The position numbers were made by a program, and so were the translations under genes. Of a DNA stretch of 64,000 nucleotides, positions 1 through 8,440 are shown piece after piece. The notes under the pieces are model-generated. The model worked only from the letters and a program-made list of their open reading frames with translations, did no database searches and was not told the DNA's origin. Position 1 is the stretch's first letter, and each line of letters starts with the position of its first letter. This stretch comes from Deltaproteobacteria bacterium (lineage in GTDB: Bacteria > Myxococcota_A > Polyangia > JAAYKL01), in the NCBI GenBank assembly GCA_016936575.1, contig JAFGXQ010000176.1, forward strand, positions 1 through 64,000. The letters are read 5' to 3'.

Positions 1-32
1 GTTTCAATCCACGCCCCCGTGATGGGGGCGAC
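1..32 (-). CRISPR. Leader-proximal type I-C CRISPR repeat (array continues off the left edge)
   Basis: The first 32 bases match the type I-C repeat class. Read on the minus strand the repeat starts GTCGC and ends TGGATTGAAAC. A 7-bp stem (CGCCCCC/GGGGGCG) with loop ATCAC forms its centre, and the last 11 nt would be the 5' handle that Cas5c leaves in this subtype (known family behaviour). The cas operon is also on the minus strand and ends 187 bp away, so this should be the first, leader-end repeat, with spacers at lower coordinates outside the window. Only one copy is visible, so the call rests on its sequence and the adjacent cas genes. Confidence 0.9.
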
Positions 33-219
33 AGTACGTACAATATCCTATTGAAATAAAAGGTCAATTTTGATGTGAAACGCTAACTTCGATTCTAATT
101 TCGATTCGATTGTCAAAGAACGCCTTGGTTCTGCCATTGCTTTCTAAAAACCGAATAAAACAACAGAGATACGAATTCCGCTAACCAAGTTGGGTTTTAA
201 TGTGAAAAACACCTTAGCG
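33..219 (-). promoter_or_regulatory. CRISPR leader with candidate promoter
   Basis: AT-rich 187-bp gap between the cas2 stop and the first repeat, where a type I-C leader is expected. On the minus strand a TTGACC (62-67) and TATTGT (40-45) pair with a 16-bp spacer would start transcription at or just before the first repeat. A further TTGACA-like hexamer lies at 111-116. A direct repeat TTCGATTC occurs at 88-95 and 100-107. The promoter is inferred from motif match only. Confidence 0.55.
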
Positions 220-510
220 TTAAAGAATCATCGGCTCGTCAATGGACAAATAATCCTTTTGCCCGTGATGTTCCAACCGTCTACGCCAATGCTTGCCGAG
301 AAAATAGAATCTTAGCGAATCTTCCTTGGGGTCATATAGTTTCAATAATCGAGATTTCAGCTTCTCCCATTGAGCTGGCTCCAAGTCACATTCATAGACT
401 GAATACTGAACTCTGTTGCCATAGTCGAGAACTTCCTTTGAAATTTGCCTCAATCGCTTTCGACCGGCGGCGGTTTCAGTGCAGACATCATACGATACAA
501 CAACCAACAT
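220..510 (-). CDS. cas2: CRISPR-associated endoribonuclease Cas2
   Basis: A 96-aa protein of typical Cas2 size, starting with the ferredoxin-like strand MLVVVSYDV that carries the conserved Asp8. Cas2 forms the core of the Cas1-Cas2 spacer integrase. The start is set at 510 rather than four codons upstream: GGAGGT (515-520) is ideally spaced from this ATG, and the ATG overlaps the cas1 stop as TAATG, indicating translational coupling. It is the last gene of the cas operon and lies next to the leader. Confidence 0.95.
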   Translation of the reverse strand: MLVVVSYDVCTETAAGRKRLRQISKEVLDYGNRVQYSVYECDLEPAQWEKLKSRLLKLYDPKEDSLRFYFLGKHWRRRLEHHGQKDYLSIDEPMIL

Positions 511-1544
511 TATGACCTCCAAAGAAATGCAGGATAGTAGTCCACATCGCCACGGATATACCGTGCAAGCAACAATGCCTGCGTATGAAACAATAATCCT
601 ATCTTCACATTCTCTTTAATCGCGGGATGGAAAATGCTTTCCTGTTTTCGCTTTTGATATTCGGTCAACACTGTCTTTCGCGCAGTATCAGCAATGAAGA
701 CCGCCCCATTTTCCTTGTAAGAAAAATCATTGGATTGGATTTGCCGCAGGTTTATTAGTGACAAACACAGCCGATCGCCGACAAACGCGCGAAACTCTTC
801 CATCAAATCCAGCGCCAGACTCTGCCTGCCAGGCTTGTCGCGATGAAGAAAACCAACATAGGAATCAAGGCCAACTGCTTCGAGTGCGGAGGCGCAATCC
901 TGTAACAGCATTGCGTAAACAAACGACAACAGCGCATTCACAGGATCTTTGGGCGGCCTTCTGTTTCTGCACTTAAAACCAAAATCCTGCCGTTGCTGAC
1001 TGATTAAATTTTCGAATACATCGAAGTACACATTGGCAGCTTCTCCCTCCCGCCCACGTAACTCGTCCAGGTTCTCAACACGTTCCAACCGTATCAGTGT
1101 TTCTTTCATATTGTCGCACGCACTGCGCAGTTTTTCGCTGCCTTCAGCATCAGGTCGGTTGCGGGCAGACTTGGCTATTACCGAACGGGAATTGGCAACT
1201 TTGGCCCCAATCATGTTTCTGGCTATTTCGACGCACCGCTTTTCGTCGTCGGCGATGCGATACTGCTCTCTGCGCAGCAAAACATTGCCATTCTTGCGAC
1301 CCACGATGCGCGCCTGGAAACGCCCGTATTCAGAAAAGTACGCCACACCAATACTGTTTTCCATGCAATGGTGCATCAACTGCGGGGACAGATTCACTCT
1401 TCCAAAACAGAAAATATTGGACAGCGCCAAAATGGGAACCTGCAGCAGTTTGGTATTTCCCTGTTCTACGCTCACCGTTTCACGCTCTTTGTGCAGGTAG
1501 GCGCCATCCTGAGTCACAAACAATGTATTCAGTAGCTTTTTCAT
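510..1544 (-). CDS. cas1: CRISPR-associated endonuclease/integrase Cas1 (type I-C)
   Basis: 344 aa, the usual length for Cas1 of subtype I-C. The metal-binding residues of the family can be placed at Glu168 (GREGEAAN), His234 (GFLHRDKPGR) and Asp246 (LALDLMEEF). The protein inserts new spacers together with Cas2; in this subtype Cas4 helps with PAM selection. The start overlaps the end of cas4 by 4 bp (ATGA) and the stop overlaps the cas2 start by one base. No sign of decay. Confidence 0.96.
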   Translation of the reverse strand: MKKLLNTLFVTQDGAYLHKERETVSVEQGNTKLLQVPILALSNIFCFGRVNLSPQLMHHCMENSIGVAYFSEYGRFQARIVGRKNGNVLLRREQYRIADDEKRCVEIARNMIGAKVANSRSVIAKSARNRPDAEGSEKLRSACDNMKETLIRLERVENLDELRGREGEAANVYFDVFENLISQQRQDFGFKCRNRRPPKDPVNALLSFVYAMLLQDCASALEAVGLDSYVGFLHRDKPGRQSLALDLMEEFRAFVGDRLCLSLINLRQIQSNDFSYKENGAVFIADTARKTVLTEYQKRKQESIFHPAIKENVKIGLLFHTQALLLARYIRGDVDYYPAFLWRS

Positions 1545-2224
1545 GGTTCAAACGGTTCTTCAAAAAGGATTTTCTCGTAATATTTGCGAGTCATCACATG
1601 ATCCCATTTAGGCTGGCACACATCAAACAGGGAACAGCTGTCGCACTTTTTTTGGTAGGTCGCTTTGGGCGTGCGACCGGAATCAACCAGGTCATGCAGT
1701 TCCAAAATCAAACCAATCGTCTCTTCCCTAAGCGCGCTATCAAATTCAACCAGCTGCCGTTTTTTCTTTTCGCCATAAAACAAAGCTCCGCTGCCTATGC
1801 TGACGCCAAGCTGTTCCTCCAGACAAATCGCCTGAGCACAAAGCTGTACCGTGTCAACATTATCTTTTTTGGGTTTTCCCTTCTTGTATTCAACCGGAAA
1901 CGGCGCCCAAAAACCATCACAGCGATAAAGACGTACCGAGCCACGTGACTCACCAGTTTTATGAAACTCCACCACATCCGATTGCCCAACCAATCCATAT
2001 TCATACGAAACCAGACGTAACGACCGCGCCGTCCGAATATCCCCCCGCGTCTCATGACTTTCAGTATGAACCTTCTCATGCAACAGCTCCCCCAAAACCG
2101 TCGCACGATTCTCAGCCCACTGCTGCTCCACATGAATCAACGCGCACTGACGCTTGCAAAACGCCAGGTGTTGCAGTGCGGAGATCATGACGAGCTGGTC
2201 TTCGGTGTACATGGAATGGTCCAA
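1541..2224 (-). CDS. cas4: CRISPR-associated exonuclease Cas4
   Basis: 227 aa with the RecB-type nuclease residues His49, Asp83, Glu112 and Lys114 (VEYKKG). Candidate Fe-S ligands are Cys23 or Cys27 in FCKRQC near the N-terminus and Cys194, Cys197 and Cys203 (CDSCSLFDVC) at the C-terminus. Cas4 trims prespacers and enforces PAM orientation during adaptation. It begins 2 nt after the cas7 stop; a second in-frame ATG four codons downstream (2212) is an alternative start. It overlaps cas1 by 4 bp. Confidence 0.95.
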   Translation of the reverse strand: MDHSMYTEDQLVMISALQHLAFCKRQCALIHVEQQWAENRATVLGELLHEKVHTESHETRGDIRTARSLRLVSYEYGLVGQSDVVEFHKTGESRGSVRLYRCDGFWAPFPVEYKKGKPKKDNVDTVQLCAQAICLEEQLGVSIGSGALFYGEKKKRQLVEFDSALREETIGLILELHDLVDSGRTPKATYQKKCDSCSLFDVCQPKWDHVMTRKYYEKILFEEPFEP

Positions 2225-2226
2225 TA

Positions 2227-3078
2227 TTAGAAACCATCGACTATTTCTGGTTCAAGACCATCCAGCTTTTCAACAGCAAAGGTGGCGTCCGGATTAACTG
2301 TTAGACTTCGATGAACGGTTGCAGATGAGTATTGACCCGCTTTGGAATTGTGTTTCCACCAAATAACCTTCTCTACCTTCATAGAACCTTCTGGCCTCGC
2401 AGACGACGCATCGCCTTCAAAAAGTCTGGGAAGAACATCCTTGATGCTTTCAGCATCATCGTCACTAAAACCAGTTCGCTCAGCTAGTTGTGGGCTCATC
2501 GCGCCATAAGTTACATATACAGCCTTATCGACCCGATGTTTCATCCCCATTGTGTCAGAACTTCGTTTGGTGCCATCACCTTCACCACTAACGCTCTTTG
2601 TGATTTGAGTGCTGGTCACGCCAACTGGTTCAACACTGAATGCCGATTGAATGGAGACCGGTCCACGAATAGGAATTGAGACTCCGTCTTTTTCAGAACC
2701 TTTGAAGGCGAAGAGTTGACCGAAACTACGGACATCCAGCCATTTTTCACAAGCCATTTGTCCTGCTTGTTCAGGTTTGGTCTTTTTACTGTTAAAGGCA
2801 TCTTTGCCCAAACCAAATTCACTGGATTCAGCACGTTCTTTTAGGCTAGGCATGCCATCTATTTTATTGTCATCGGATTGAACAAAAATAGATTGGCCAT
2901 TTGCTAAAAGTCGATTTCTAATTTTTCTTTTCAAACAAACATCTGATATTTCACCGAATCCATCGTAATCGACCCGCGGTCGATTACCATTCAGAGGGTC
3001 ACCATTGGGATTGGCATTTTTAACGGACAGGATTATGGCAAAATCAATTTTGTTTTCGAGCGTCATTTTCATTTTCAT
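2227..3078 (-). CDS. cas7c: Type I-C Cascade backbone protein Cas7 (Csd2)
   Basis: 283 aa with the characteristic N-terminal block of Csd2 (AIILSVKNANPNGDPLNGN), which belongs to the RRM-like Cas7 fold. Multiple copies coat the crRNA in the type I-C Cascade. Three in-frame ATGs (3078, 3072, 3066) lie close together. The first overlaps the cas8c stop as ATGA, but the GGAG element is only one base from it and about 7 bases from the second, so initiation at 3072 is equally or more likely. Confidence 0.95.
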   Translation of the reverse strand: MKMKMTLENKIDFAIILSVKNANPNGDPLNGNRPRVDYDGFGEISDVCLKRKIRNRLLANGQSIFVQSDDNKIDGMPSLKERAESSEFGLGKDAFNSKKTKPEQAGQMACEKWLDVRSFGQLFAFKGSEKDGVSIPIRGPVSIQSAFSVEPVGVTSTQITKSVSGEGDGTKRSSDTMGMKHRVDKAVYVTYGAMSPQLAERTGFSDDDAESIKDVLPRLFEGDASSARPEGSMKVEKVIWWKHNSKAGQYSSATVHRSLTVNPDATFAVEKLDGLEPEIVDGF

Positions 3079-5054
3079 TCTCCTTCTATTTCTATTTCGG
3101 TTTCCTGATTGTCGTTGTTACTTTTCGTCCACGCTTGTTTCTGACAATGATATCCCAACAGAAACTCGCCAGTTAAGGCTTTGTCGTCAGCAAAATCTTC
3201 AGGTGCAAAGGCTGCCTGAACAGCATCTAACTCTTTCTTTCGGTTCACTAGAAATCCTGTGCGATTGGCTTGCAGTCGCTGCATATACGGCTGTAGTCCC
3301 AACTCAATGGTTCGCCATGTGGAAAAAGGCCTGTCAGCGAATCGCTGCATGAGTCGCGCTGCTGATGTTGGGCGATTTTCACCTGCTACTCGCAACGCTG
3401 TTTCTTCGATATATTCAGCTATCGCGAGCAGACGGCCATAGAGGTAGTCTTTTGTTTTTAAATCTTCTTCCAATGCCATTTTGTATTCTCTCCTCTCCTG
3501 AGTGTTGGGGTGGCGCTGAAAATATCCTCTGTATAGTGCACAGGTTACTCCCATGTTGCGCTCCCATTCCCAATGTTCACAGTTGTTACGATTTGACGCA
3601 CGTCGTACCGCCGATTCCAATATGTCTCTGGGAATCGGCCTGCCATCAACAATGCAAGGCATGATTCTCTCAATAACGCTTTTTTTAAGCGTATCATTGC
3701 TTTTCAAAACTGCACCATAGGCAGCATCAGCGATTACTCTGGGTGCAGGACTGGATATTGGCCAAACAGTTTTCGACTTAGGTTTCTTTTTCCCTTTTGA
3801 ATCAGGCACTTCGATAGTGTGGCGTTGAAACCAGGCAAACTGCCGATGCCAACTCTCAATCCGACCCAGAAATTCGCTGGCCAACAATTGCCGATAATAG
3901 ATGATTCCCATCCGTCCGGGAGTTGCGGAATCCAGTCCCATTATGACAATCTGCTCGTTCGGATCTAGCTTTGCCGAGTAGCCCGCAAGATACTTTTTCA
4001 ATTTGTTTGAGAAGGATTCTCCAATGTCCACGGAGTGGTCAATGCTCGCCTCTTCATTAGTTGGTGTTTCAGTTTCAAATATCAGCTCAGATGAAAAAAG
4101 GTTGTACGAGGATTGGAGCGGTTCCGGTGTTTCCTTTCCAGAAATAGCCCAGGAAACGAACACCTGGTCGCCATTCCGAAACCCTTGTCGGCTAATCAGC
4201 CACCTCAACGCATTATGAGCTTTTTGCGTAACATCAAAACTGATTCTTGCCGCCTGAGAACCATCTTTGTCTGCAAAGCGCCCCCTGAACGTAAACCCAG
4301 AGGAATCATTGGAGGATATGAGTTTCGCTTTATCACCTGTATGCCGTAGCTTCGCCGGATGGTTTTCTGCAATACAATCATGTTCCCCCCTTACAAAACA
4401 AAAATCTTCGTTTGAACCGATGCTGCCATCATATGAGATCCAGCTTTGGTGAAGGTCGCTGTCTGTCCATGTTGAACTATTCAATTCCCCATCAATTTCT
4501 ACAGACCAACAAATAAGTGCATCACCTTGTTCTACTGCACCTTTGTTTTTGGGTAGTACCTTATATATTTTTGGGGCTTCCTTGTCGGCATCTGTCCATG
4601 TGCTCATCAACATTGAATTTTCGTCAACGTGTAACACCGAACAATTGACCAGGTCAGAAACTACATTTCCCTTACTAGTATATCTGTAAACAGCGATAGC
4701 CTTCTCGTTGCGATATTTTGATTCACACCATAAACGCAACTGTTCATGGTAACCATCATAATAGCTTTTCTTCTTGCCACCAAATTCAGGATAATCTTTT
4801 GCCACGTACTGAATTTTATCAGCTAATGGATGAGGCGCTTCGCCGCTGGAACGCCCTGCTGATTTTTCAGTTGCTGGCAGCACAACCTGTGTTTTTTCCA
4901 GTACGGATGCCCGTTTGAAGTTACCTTCCCCATCAATGACAATATTGATATGTGCATTTTGAAGAGTATGGTTCACAGGCATTAATTTTTCGCCAGGTAA
5001 ATCCAGCAATATCCCTCTGTTATACGTTTCGTACAATGTCGCCAGCCAACTCAT
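3075..5054 (-). CDS. cas8c: Type I-C Cascade large subunit Cas8c (Csd1)
   Basis: 659 aa, somewhat longer than many Csd1 proteins. It is assigned from its place between cas5 and cas7 in the I-C gene order and from Csd1-like blocks such as the N-terminal LYETYNRGI and MGLDSATPGRMGIIYYRQL. Cas8c recognises the PAM and nucleates the complex; in several I-C systems an internal start in this gene yields a small Cas11-like subunit, and internal ATGs in the last third would allow that here (inference). It overlaps both neighbours by 4 bp. Confidence 0.93.
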   Translation of the reverse strand: MSWLATLYETYNRGILLDLPGEKLMPVNHTLQNAHINIVIDGEGNFKRASVLEKTQVVLPATEKSAGRSSGEAPHPLADKIQYVAKDYPEFGGKKKSYYDGYHEQLRLWCESKYRNEKAIAVYRYTSKGNVVSDLVNCSVLHVDENSMLMSTWTDADKEAPKIYKVLPKNKGAVEQGDALICWSVEIDGELNSSTWTDSDLHQSWISYDGSIGSNEDFCFVRGEHDCIAENHPAKLRHTGDKAKLISSNDSSGFTFRGRFADKDGSQAARISFDVTQKAHNALRWLISRQGFRNGDQVFVSWAISGKETPEPLQSSYNLFSSELIFETETPTNEEASIDHSVDIGESFSNKLKKYLAGYSAKLDPNEQIVIMGLDSATPGRMGIIYYRQLLASEFLGRIESWHRQFAWFQRHTIEVPDSKGKKKPKSKTVWPISSPAPRVIADAAYGAVLKSNDTLKKSVIERIMPCIVDGRPIPRDILESAVRRASNRNNCEHWEWERNMGVTCALYRGYFQRHPNTQERREYKMALEEDLKTKDYLYGRLLAIAEYIEETALRVAGENRPTSAARLMQRFADRPFSTWRTIELGLQPYMQRLQANRTGFLVNRKKELDAVQAAFAPEDFADDKALTGEFLLGYHCQKQAWTKSNNDNQETEIEIEGE

Positions 5055-5755
5055 AGCGAAGCCTCTTCCTTCACAGCAGAGTTCAAATTTTCATCCAACC
5101 CAAATTGTTTGGCGGTCATTTTTCGGATGAATCTTCGCATAACGCATTCTTCGGGGCGCGGAAATTCCAAGATTCCCCCACGTAGCGTAGCATTCCAAAA
5201 TCGACCGGCAAATTCATCCTTTCCGGTCTCATCAGGATAGTCAAAGCTGTGGAACATCAGCCCAAATCCCAGCTCGTCAATTTGATCATAAGCGCCTTTG
5301 CCTTCCCCAAAATTGCAAGGCTCTACGTATCCCTGACAGTCCCTCACTCCTAGAAAAACATCCTGCCGCCCACCTTTTTCGAGCATCCGCGTCGCAATAC
5401 TGTAATGCTTTCCGTCAATCCGATCCCCGGACAACTCAGGTCGGTGCTCATTCCATTCGAAATGCGCTTCGACCTGGTATTCCACATCATGAAGAAAAGT
5501 ATAGATAGCCAACGAATTGCCGCCTCCCCACACCAACGGTTTAGTACCTTTTGTCTGAGTACGCAGCGGTTTCATCACCCGCACCCTGTCCACATACCAA
5601 ATCAAAGTTGGTTTCCAATAAATGGACTTCAGTACCCCCTTAATCGCCTCGTAGGTTGGAACATGATACGAGCACTTCTCTCCGCCAGTCTTAGTCACTG
5701 GATCGGTGAAGAGTGCATATCTGCCCCATAGTTTAAAACTGACGCTGTTTTTCAT
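5051..5755 (-). CDS. cas5c: Type I-C crRNA endoribonuclease/Cascade subunit Cas5c
   Basis: 234 aa, typical of Cas5d/Cas5c. In subtype I-C, which lacks Cas6, this protein cuts pre-crRNA at the base of the repeat stem and stays bound to the 5' handle. The N-terminus (FKLWGRYALFTDP) and the VKSIYWKP-like segment (GVLKSIYWKPTLIWYVDRV) fit the family. A strong AGGAGG lies 6 nt before the ATG. It starts 15 bp after cas3. No cas6 is seen, consistent with the subtype. Confidence 0.94.
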   Translation of the reverse strand: MKNSVSFKLWGRYALFTDPVTKTGGEKCSYHVPTYEAIKGVLKSIYWKPTLIWYVDRVRVMKPLRTQTKGTKPLVWGGGNSLAIYTFLHDVEYQVEAHFEWNEHRPELSGDRIDGKHYSIATRMLEKGGRQDVFLGVRDCQGYVEPCNFGEGKGAYDQIDELGFGLMFHSFDYPDETGKDEFAGRFWNATLRGGILEFPRPEECVMRRFIRKMTAKQFGLDENLNSAVKEEASL

Positions 5756-5770
5756 CTGTTTCCTCCTGTA

Positions 5771-8191
5771 TTATACAATTTGAAAATCCAGAGTGCCGAC
5801 TTCCTCTGCGGATAATCCAAATTCCTGACTGTAATAACGTTCATCCAGGTAATAGATCATTTTTCCCTGCTGCACAGGATGAACAGCTTGTGCTTCCTCA
5901 AGTTTCCTCCAAATGTTTGGAAAAACATTCACTGAGTATTTTTGAGCCTTCTTTAGCAGCCGAAATGACTGCGCAGGTTCATGTGCCGCGCAAAGTTCTG
6001 CAATAATATTTTTGCCATCTCCATAAGGAACAATCACGGCCTGAGTCGGCGCATCAATCGCCTGAAAAACTTTCCCGGCAGTTTTAAATGATTGCTGCAA
6101 AGAGACAGATGCTCGCTGGCGTCCTATGTTATTGGGGTTGTCACTTAATAAGTTTAAAAGATTGTCTGTTCGCCCTATCTGTTTTGCGTCAACTTCATAT
6201 TTCATGTCTTTTGCGCGATCAAAGAAGTAGTACTTGAAGTATCGTTCCATTACTGCAGGACTGAGAAAATCTTCATGCTCTTCTTCTCCAAGAACACGCA
6301 TTGCTTTTTCCTGGCCAATCTTAATGTCTTCCAGCATCGAGATCTTCTCTTCGGCTGGATTGACAACAAAGACGTCTGACGTTTCATGCCTTCCATTACG
6401 GTTGCATCGACCGGCAGCTTGTGCGATGGAATCCAACCCGGCAAGAAAACGAATGACCACATTAAAGTCCACATCTACACCGGCCTCGATCAGCTGAGTG
6501 GAAATACAAAGAACGGGTTCCTGAACATCCGATGAAATACGTCTTGTAACTTCGGTTAAAATCTTCTTTCGATGAGCCGGGCATAGACTTGTGCTTAAAT
6601 GATATACGTTTTTTTCGCCCACTATTTGGCTGCAACGCTCATAAAGCACCCTCGCCCATTGTTTAGTATTGACGATAACGAGGCAATTGCCCCTGGCATT
6701 GAACTGCTCAGCCGCGAAAGTGGCCAATTCCTCTTCACTCCAGCCACCGGGCTGTGTCTTGTCGACGACATTCACTCGCTTCAAGTTCCTAAACAATTCG
6801 GAGGTATCGGATACGAGCTCATTTTCTTGTGGAATTTTCAGCGCACCGTACTTCTCATTGACACCTGACAGCAACGGTTGAGTAGCAGTGCACAAGACTG
6901 CTGTGCTCCCGGAGTGGTCGACAAGAAACTGAAGCGCATTGTTAAATAAATGAACACATTTAACCGGCAATGTCTGAATTTCATCGAAGATAATCAATGA
7001 GTTTGCAAGATTGTGTAGTCGTCTCGCGCCTCGCGTTCCACCGCCAAACAATACTTCGAGGAACTGAACCATGGTCGTAAAAATGATCGGCGCATCCCAG
7101 TTTTCTCCAGACAATTTAGATTGCCATGTTTGGCGCTCAGGTTCCAAATTGGAATGATGCTCGAGCACCCAGGGAAACGCATCATCATCTTTTTCAATTG
7201 CGTCCCGTATGACCTGTGCGTTTTGCTCAATAATAGAAGTGAAAGGAATAACGTAATAGATATGGTCCAATCCGTGCTTTTTCGCGTGATGGAGAGCGAA
7301 ACGCATTGAGGTATAGGTTTTCCCTCCCCCTGTTGGCACCGTTAGCGTATAAATATTCTGAGGGCCATCAGCCCTTTTTAGGCACTCGTCAGATATCTTT
7401 GTACGAATTTTATCTACGTCATTGCGAACCTGGAACGTCGCAATCTTTGATTCAAGACGATCAATTGCTGGCTGCCAGTTGACATCACCACTGCGTCTGA
7501 ACTTCTTTCTTCCTGGCTCTTCAAAATCAGCGCTATCAATTCGATCCGCATCAATTAAGCAGCTAAAAAGAAATCGAGTGAAAAAACCGATGCGAAATGC
7601 CTTCAGCCGAAGTTCTTCATTTTGATCAGGAGCGATAATAACAGCAAGTCTTGCCCAAAATTGCTGTAAAAAAGTTCTTATGGCTAAAATTTCGAGTCTA
7701 TCAATTATCGTTTTGTCGCATGAGACCAGACACTCTTGAAGATGTGTGCTCTCGTCAGATTTGGTAATCCTTCGGACGAAATCATTTTTTCCTTCTGGCA
7801 GTAAACAATCAATCATTCCTCCGTGATGAGAAGCCAAACACACCGCCAAGATTTGGCAAAGAAGCTTCGCCTGTTCCCCATTGCCCGAAAATTTTTGCCA
7901 AATCCATTGACTACCTGCCGTAGAATGATCGATTTTCCCCTTCAACATTGACGAATCGACATAGTCATCATCAATATCCGGATTCAGAAGATCTGTAGAT
8001 GATTGAATGTATTTCTGAAATGCACTGCTGTACTTACCTAAATCATGAAGGAGCCCCAACAATTTTCCAACATCAGCAAGTCCAATCTTATTTGTCAGGC
8101 GACCACAAATACTAGACACATTAATCAAATGCGCCGCTACGGATTGCTCTGTTTTGTCGAACTGGCGATAATGCGCGATAAACTCAGTCAT
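5771..8191 (-). CDS. cas3: CRISPR-associated helicase-nuclease Cas3 (HD-DExH)
   Basis: 806 aa. The N-terminal HD nuclease shows His21, HD at 49-50 (LLHDLGKYSSAF), His89 (DHSTAG) and HH at 122-123. The SF2 helicase follows: Walker A VPTGGGKT (Lys291), Walker B FDEIQ (402-406), motif III CTATQP near 434, then QLIEAGVDVDF and the arginine-finger motif QAAGRCNRNGR. Cas3 is recruited by Cascade to nick and degrade target DNA. All key residues are intact. A GAGGA site lies 7 nt before the ATG. It is the first cas gene, 21 bp downstream of a possible small ORF. Confidence 0.96.
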   Translation of the reverse strand: MTEFIAHYRQFDKTEQSVAAHLINVSSICGRLTNKIGLADVGKLLGLLHDLGKYSSAFQKYIQSSTDLLNPDIDDDYVDSSMLKGKIDHSTAGSQWIWQKFSGNGEQAKLLCQILAVCLASHHGGMIDCLLPEGKNDFVRRITKSDESTHLQECLVSCDKTIIDRLEILAIRTFLQQFWARLAVIIAPDQNEELRLKAFRIGFFTRFLFSCLIDADRIDSADFEEPGRKKFRRSGDVNWQPAIDRLESKIATFQVRNDVDKIRTKISDECLKRADGPQNIYTLTVPTGGGKTYTSMRFALHHAKKHGLDHIYYVIPFTSIIEQNAQVIRDAIEKDDDAFPWVLEHHSNLEPERQTWQSKLSGENWDAPIIFTTMVQFLEVLFGGGTRGARRLHNLANSLIIFDEIQTLPVKCVHLFNNALQFLVDHSGSTAVLCTATQPLLSGVNEKYGALKIPQENELVSDTSELFRNLKRVNVVDKTQPGGWSEEELATFAAEQFNARGNCLVIVNTKQWARVLYERCSQIVGEKNVYHLSTSLCPAHRKKILTEVTRRISSDVQEPVLCISTQLIEAGVDVDFNVVIRFLAGLDSIAQAAGRCNRNGRHETSDVFVVNPAEEKISMLEDIKIGQEKAMRVLGEEEHEDFLSPAVMERYFKYYFFDRAKDMKYEVDAKQIGRTDNLLNLLSDNPNNIGRQRASVSLQQSFKTAGKVFQAIDAPTQAVIVPYGDGKNIIAELCAAHEPAQSFRLLKKAQKYSVNVFPNIWRKLEEAQAVHPVQQGKMIYYLDERYYSQEFGLSAEEVGTLDFQIV

Positions 8192-8212
8192 GCTTAATCC
8201 TCGAAGTTTTTT

Positions 8213-8440
8213 TCACTTCTCATGCACCTCTATCCCAATCACTCCCCCAACTCTACCACTCCCCTCGGACAAAAATTGTCCAATGTAACCGGTTGAAATC
8301 AAGAAAGTTTTACGTGCTCCATTTATAACCGCTCGATTCCCCCCATCCAAAGATGCCCTCATCCGCTCCTTTTCGCAGGGCATAAAACCCAGTGCTAAAT
8401 TGGGGATCCATGCGAAGTGATTTGGCGTATTGGAGCGCAT
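8213..8440 (-). CDS. Possible small hypothetical ORF between WYL regulator and cas3
   Basis: A 75-codon frame fits exactly between the regulator and cas3: its ATG directly follows the regulator's TAA stop, and its stop is 21 bp before cas3. A GGAGG lies about 11 bases upstream of the ATG, inside the end of the regulator gene. The product (rich in Arg, Gly, Ser; no signal peptide or membrane segment) matches nothing I recognise and its composition is not clearly protein-like. It could be a translationally coupled small protein or chance reading frame in the operon spacer. Confidence 0.3.
   Translation of the reverse strand: MRSNTPNHFAWIPNLALGFMPCEKERMRASLDGGNRAVINGARKTFLISTGYIGQFLSEGSGRVGGVIGIEVHEK

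Noticed and set aside
2616-2834. 72-codon minus-strand frame within cas7
   Set aside because: Different frame inside a well-conserved cas gene; no support as a separate gene.
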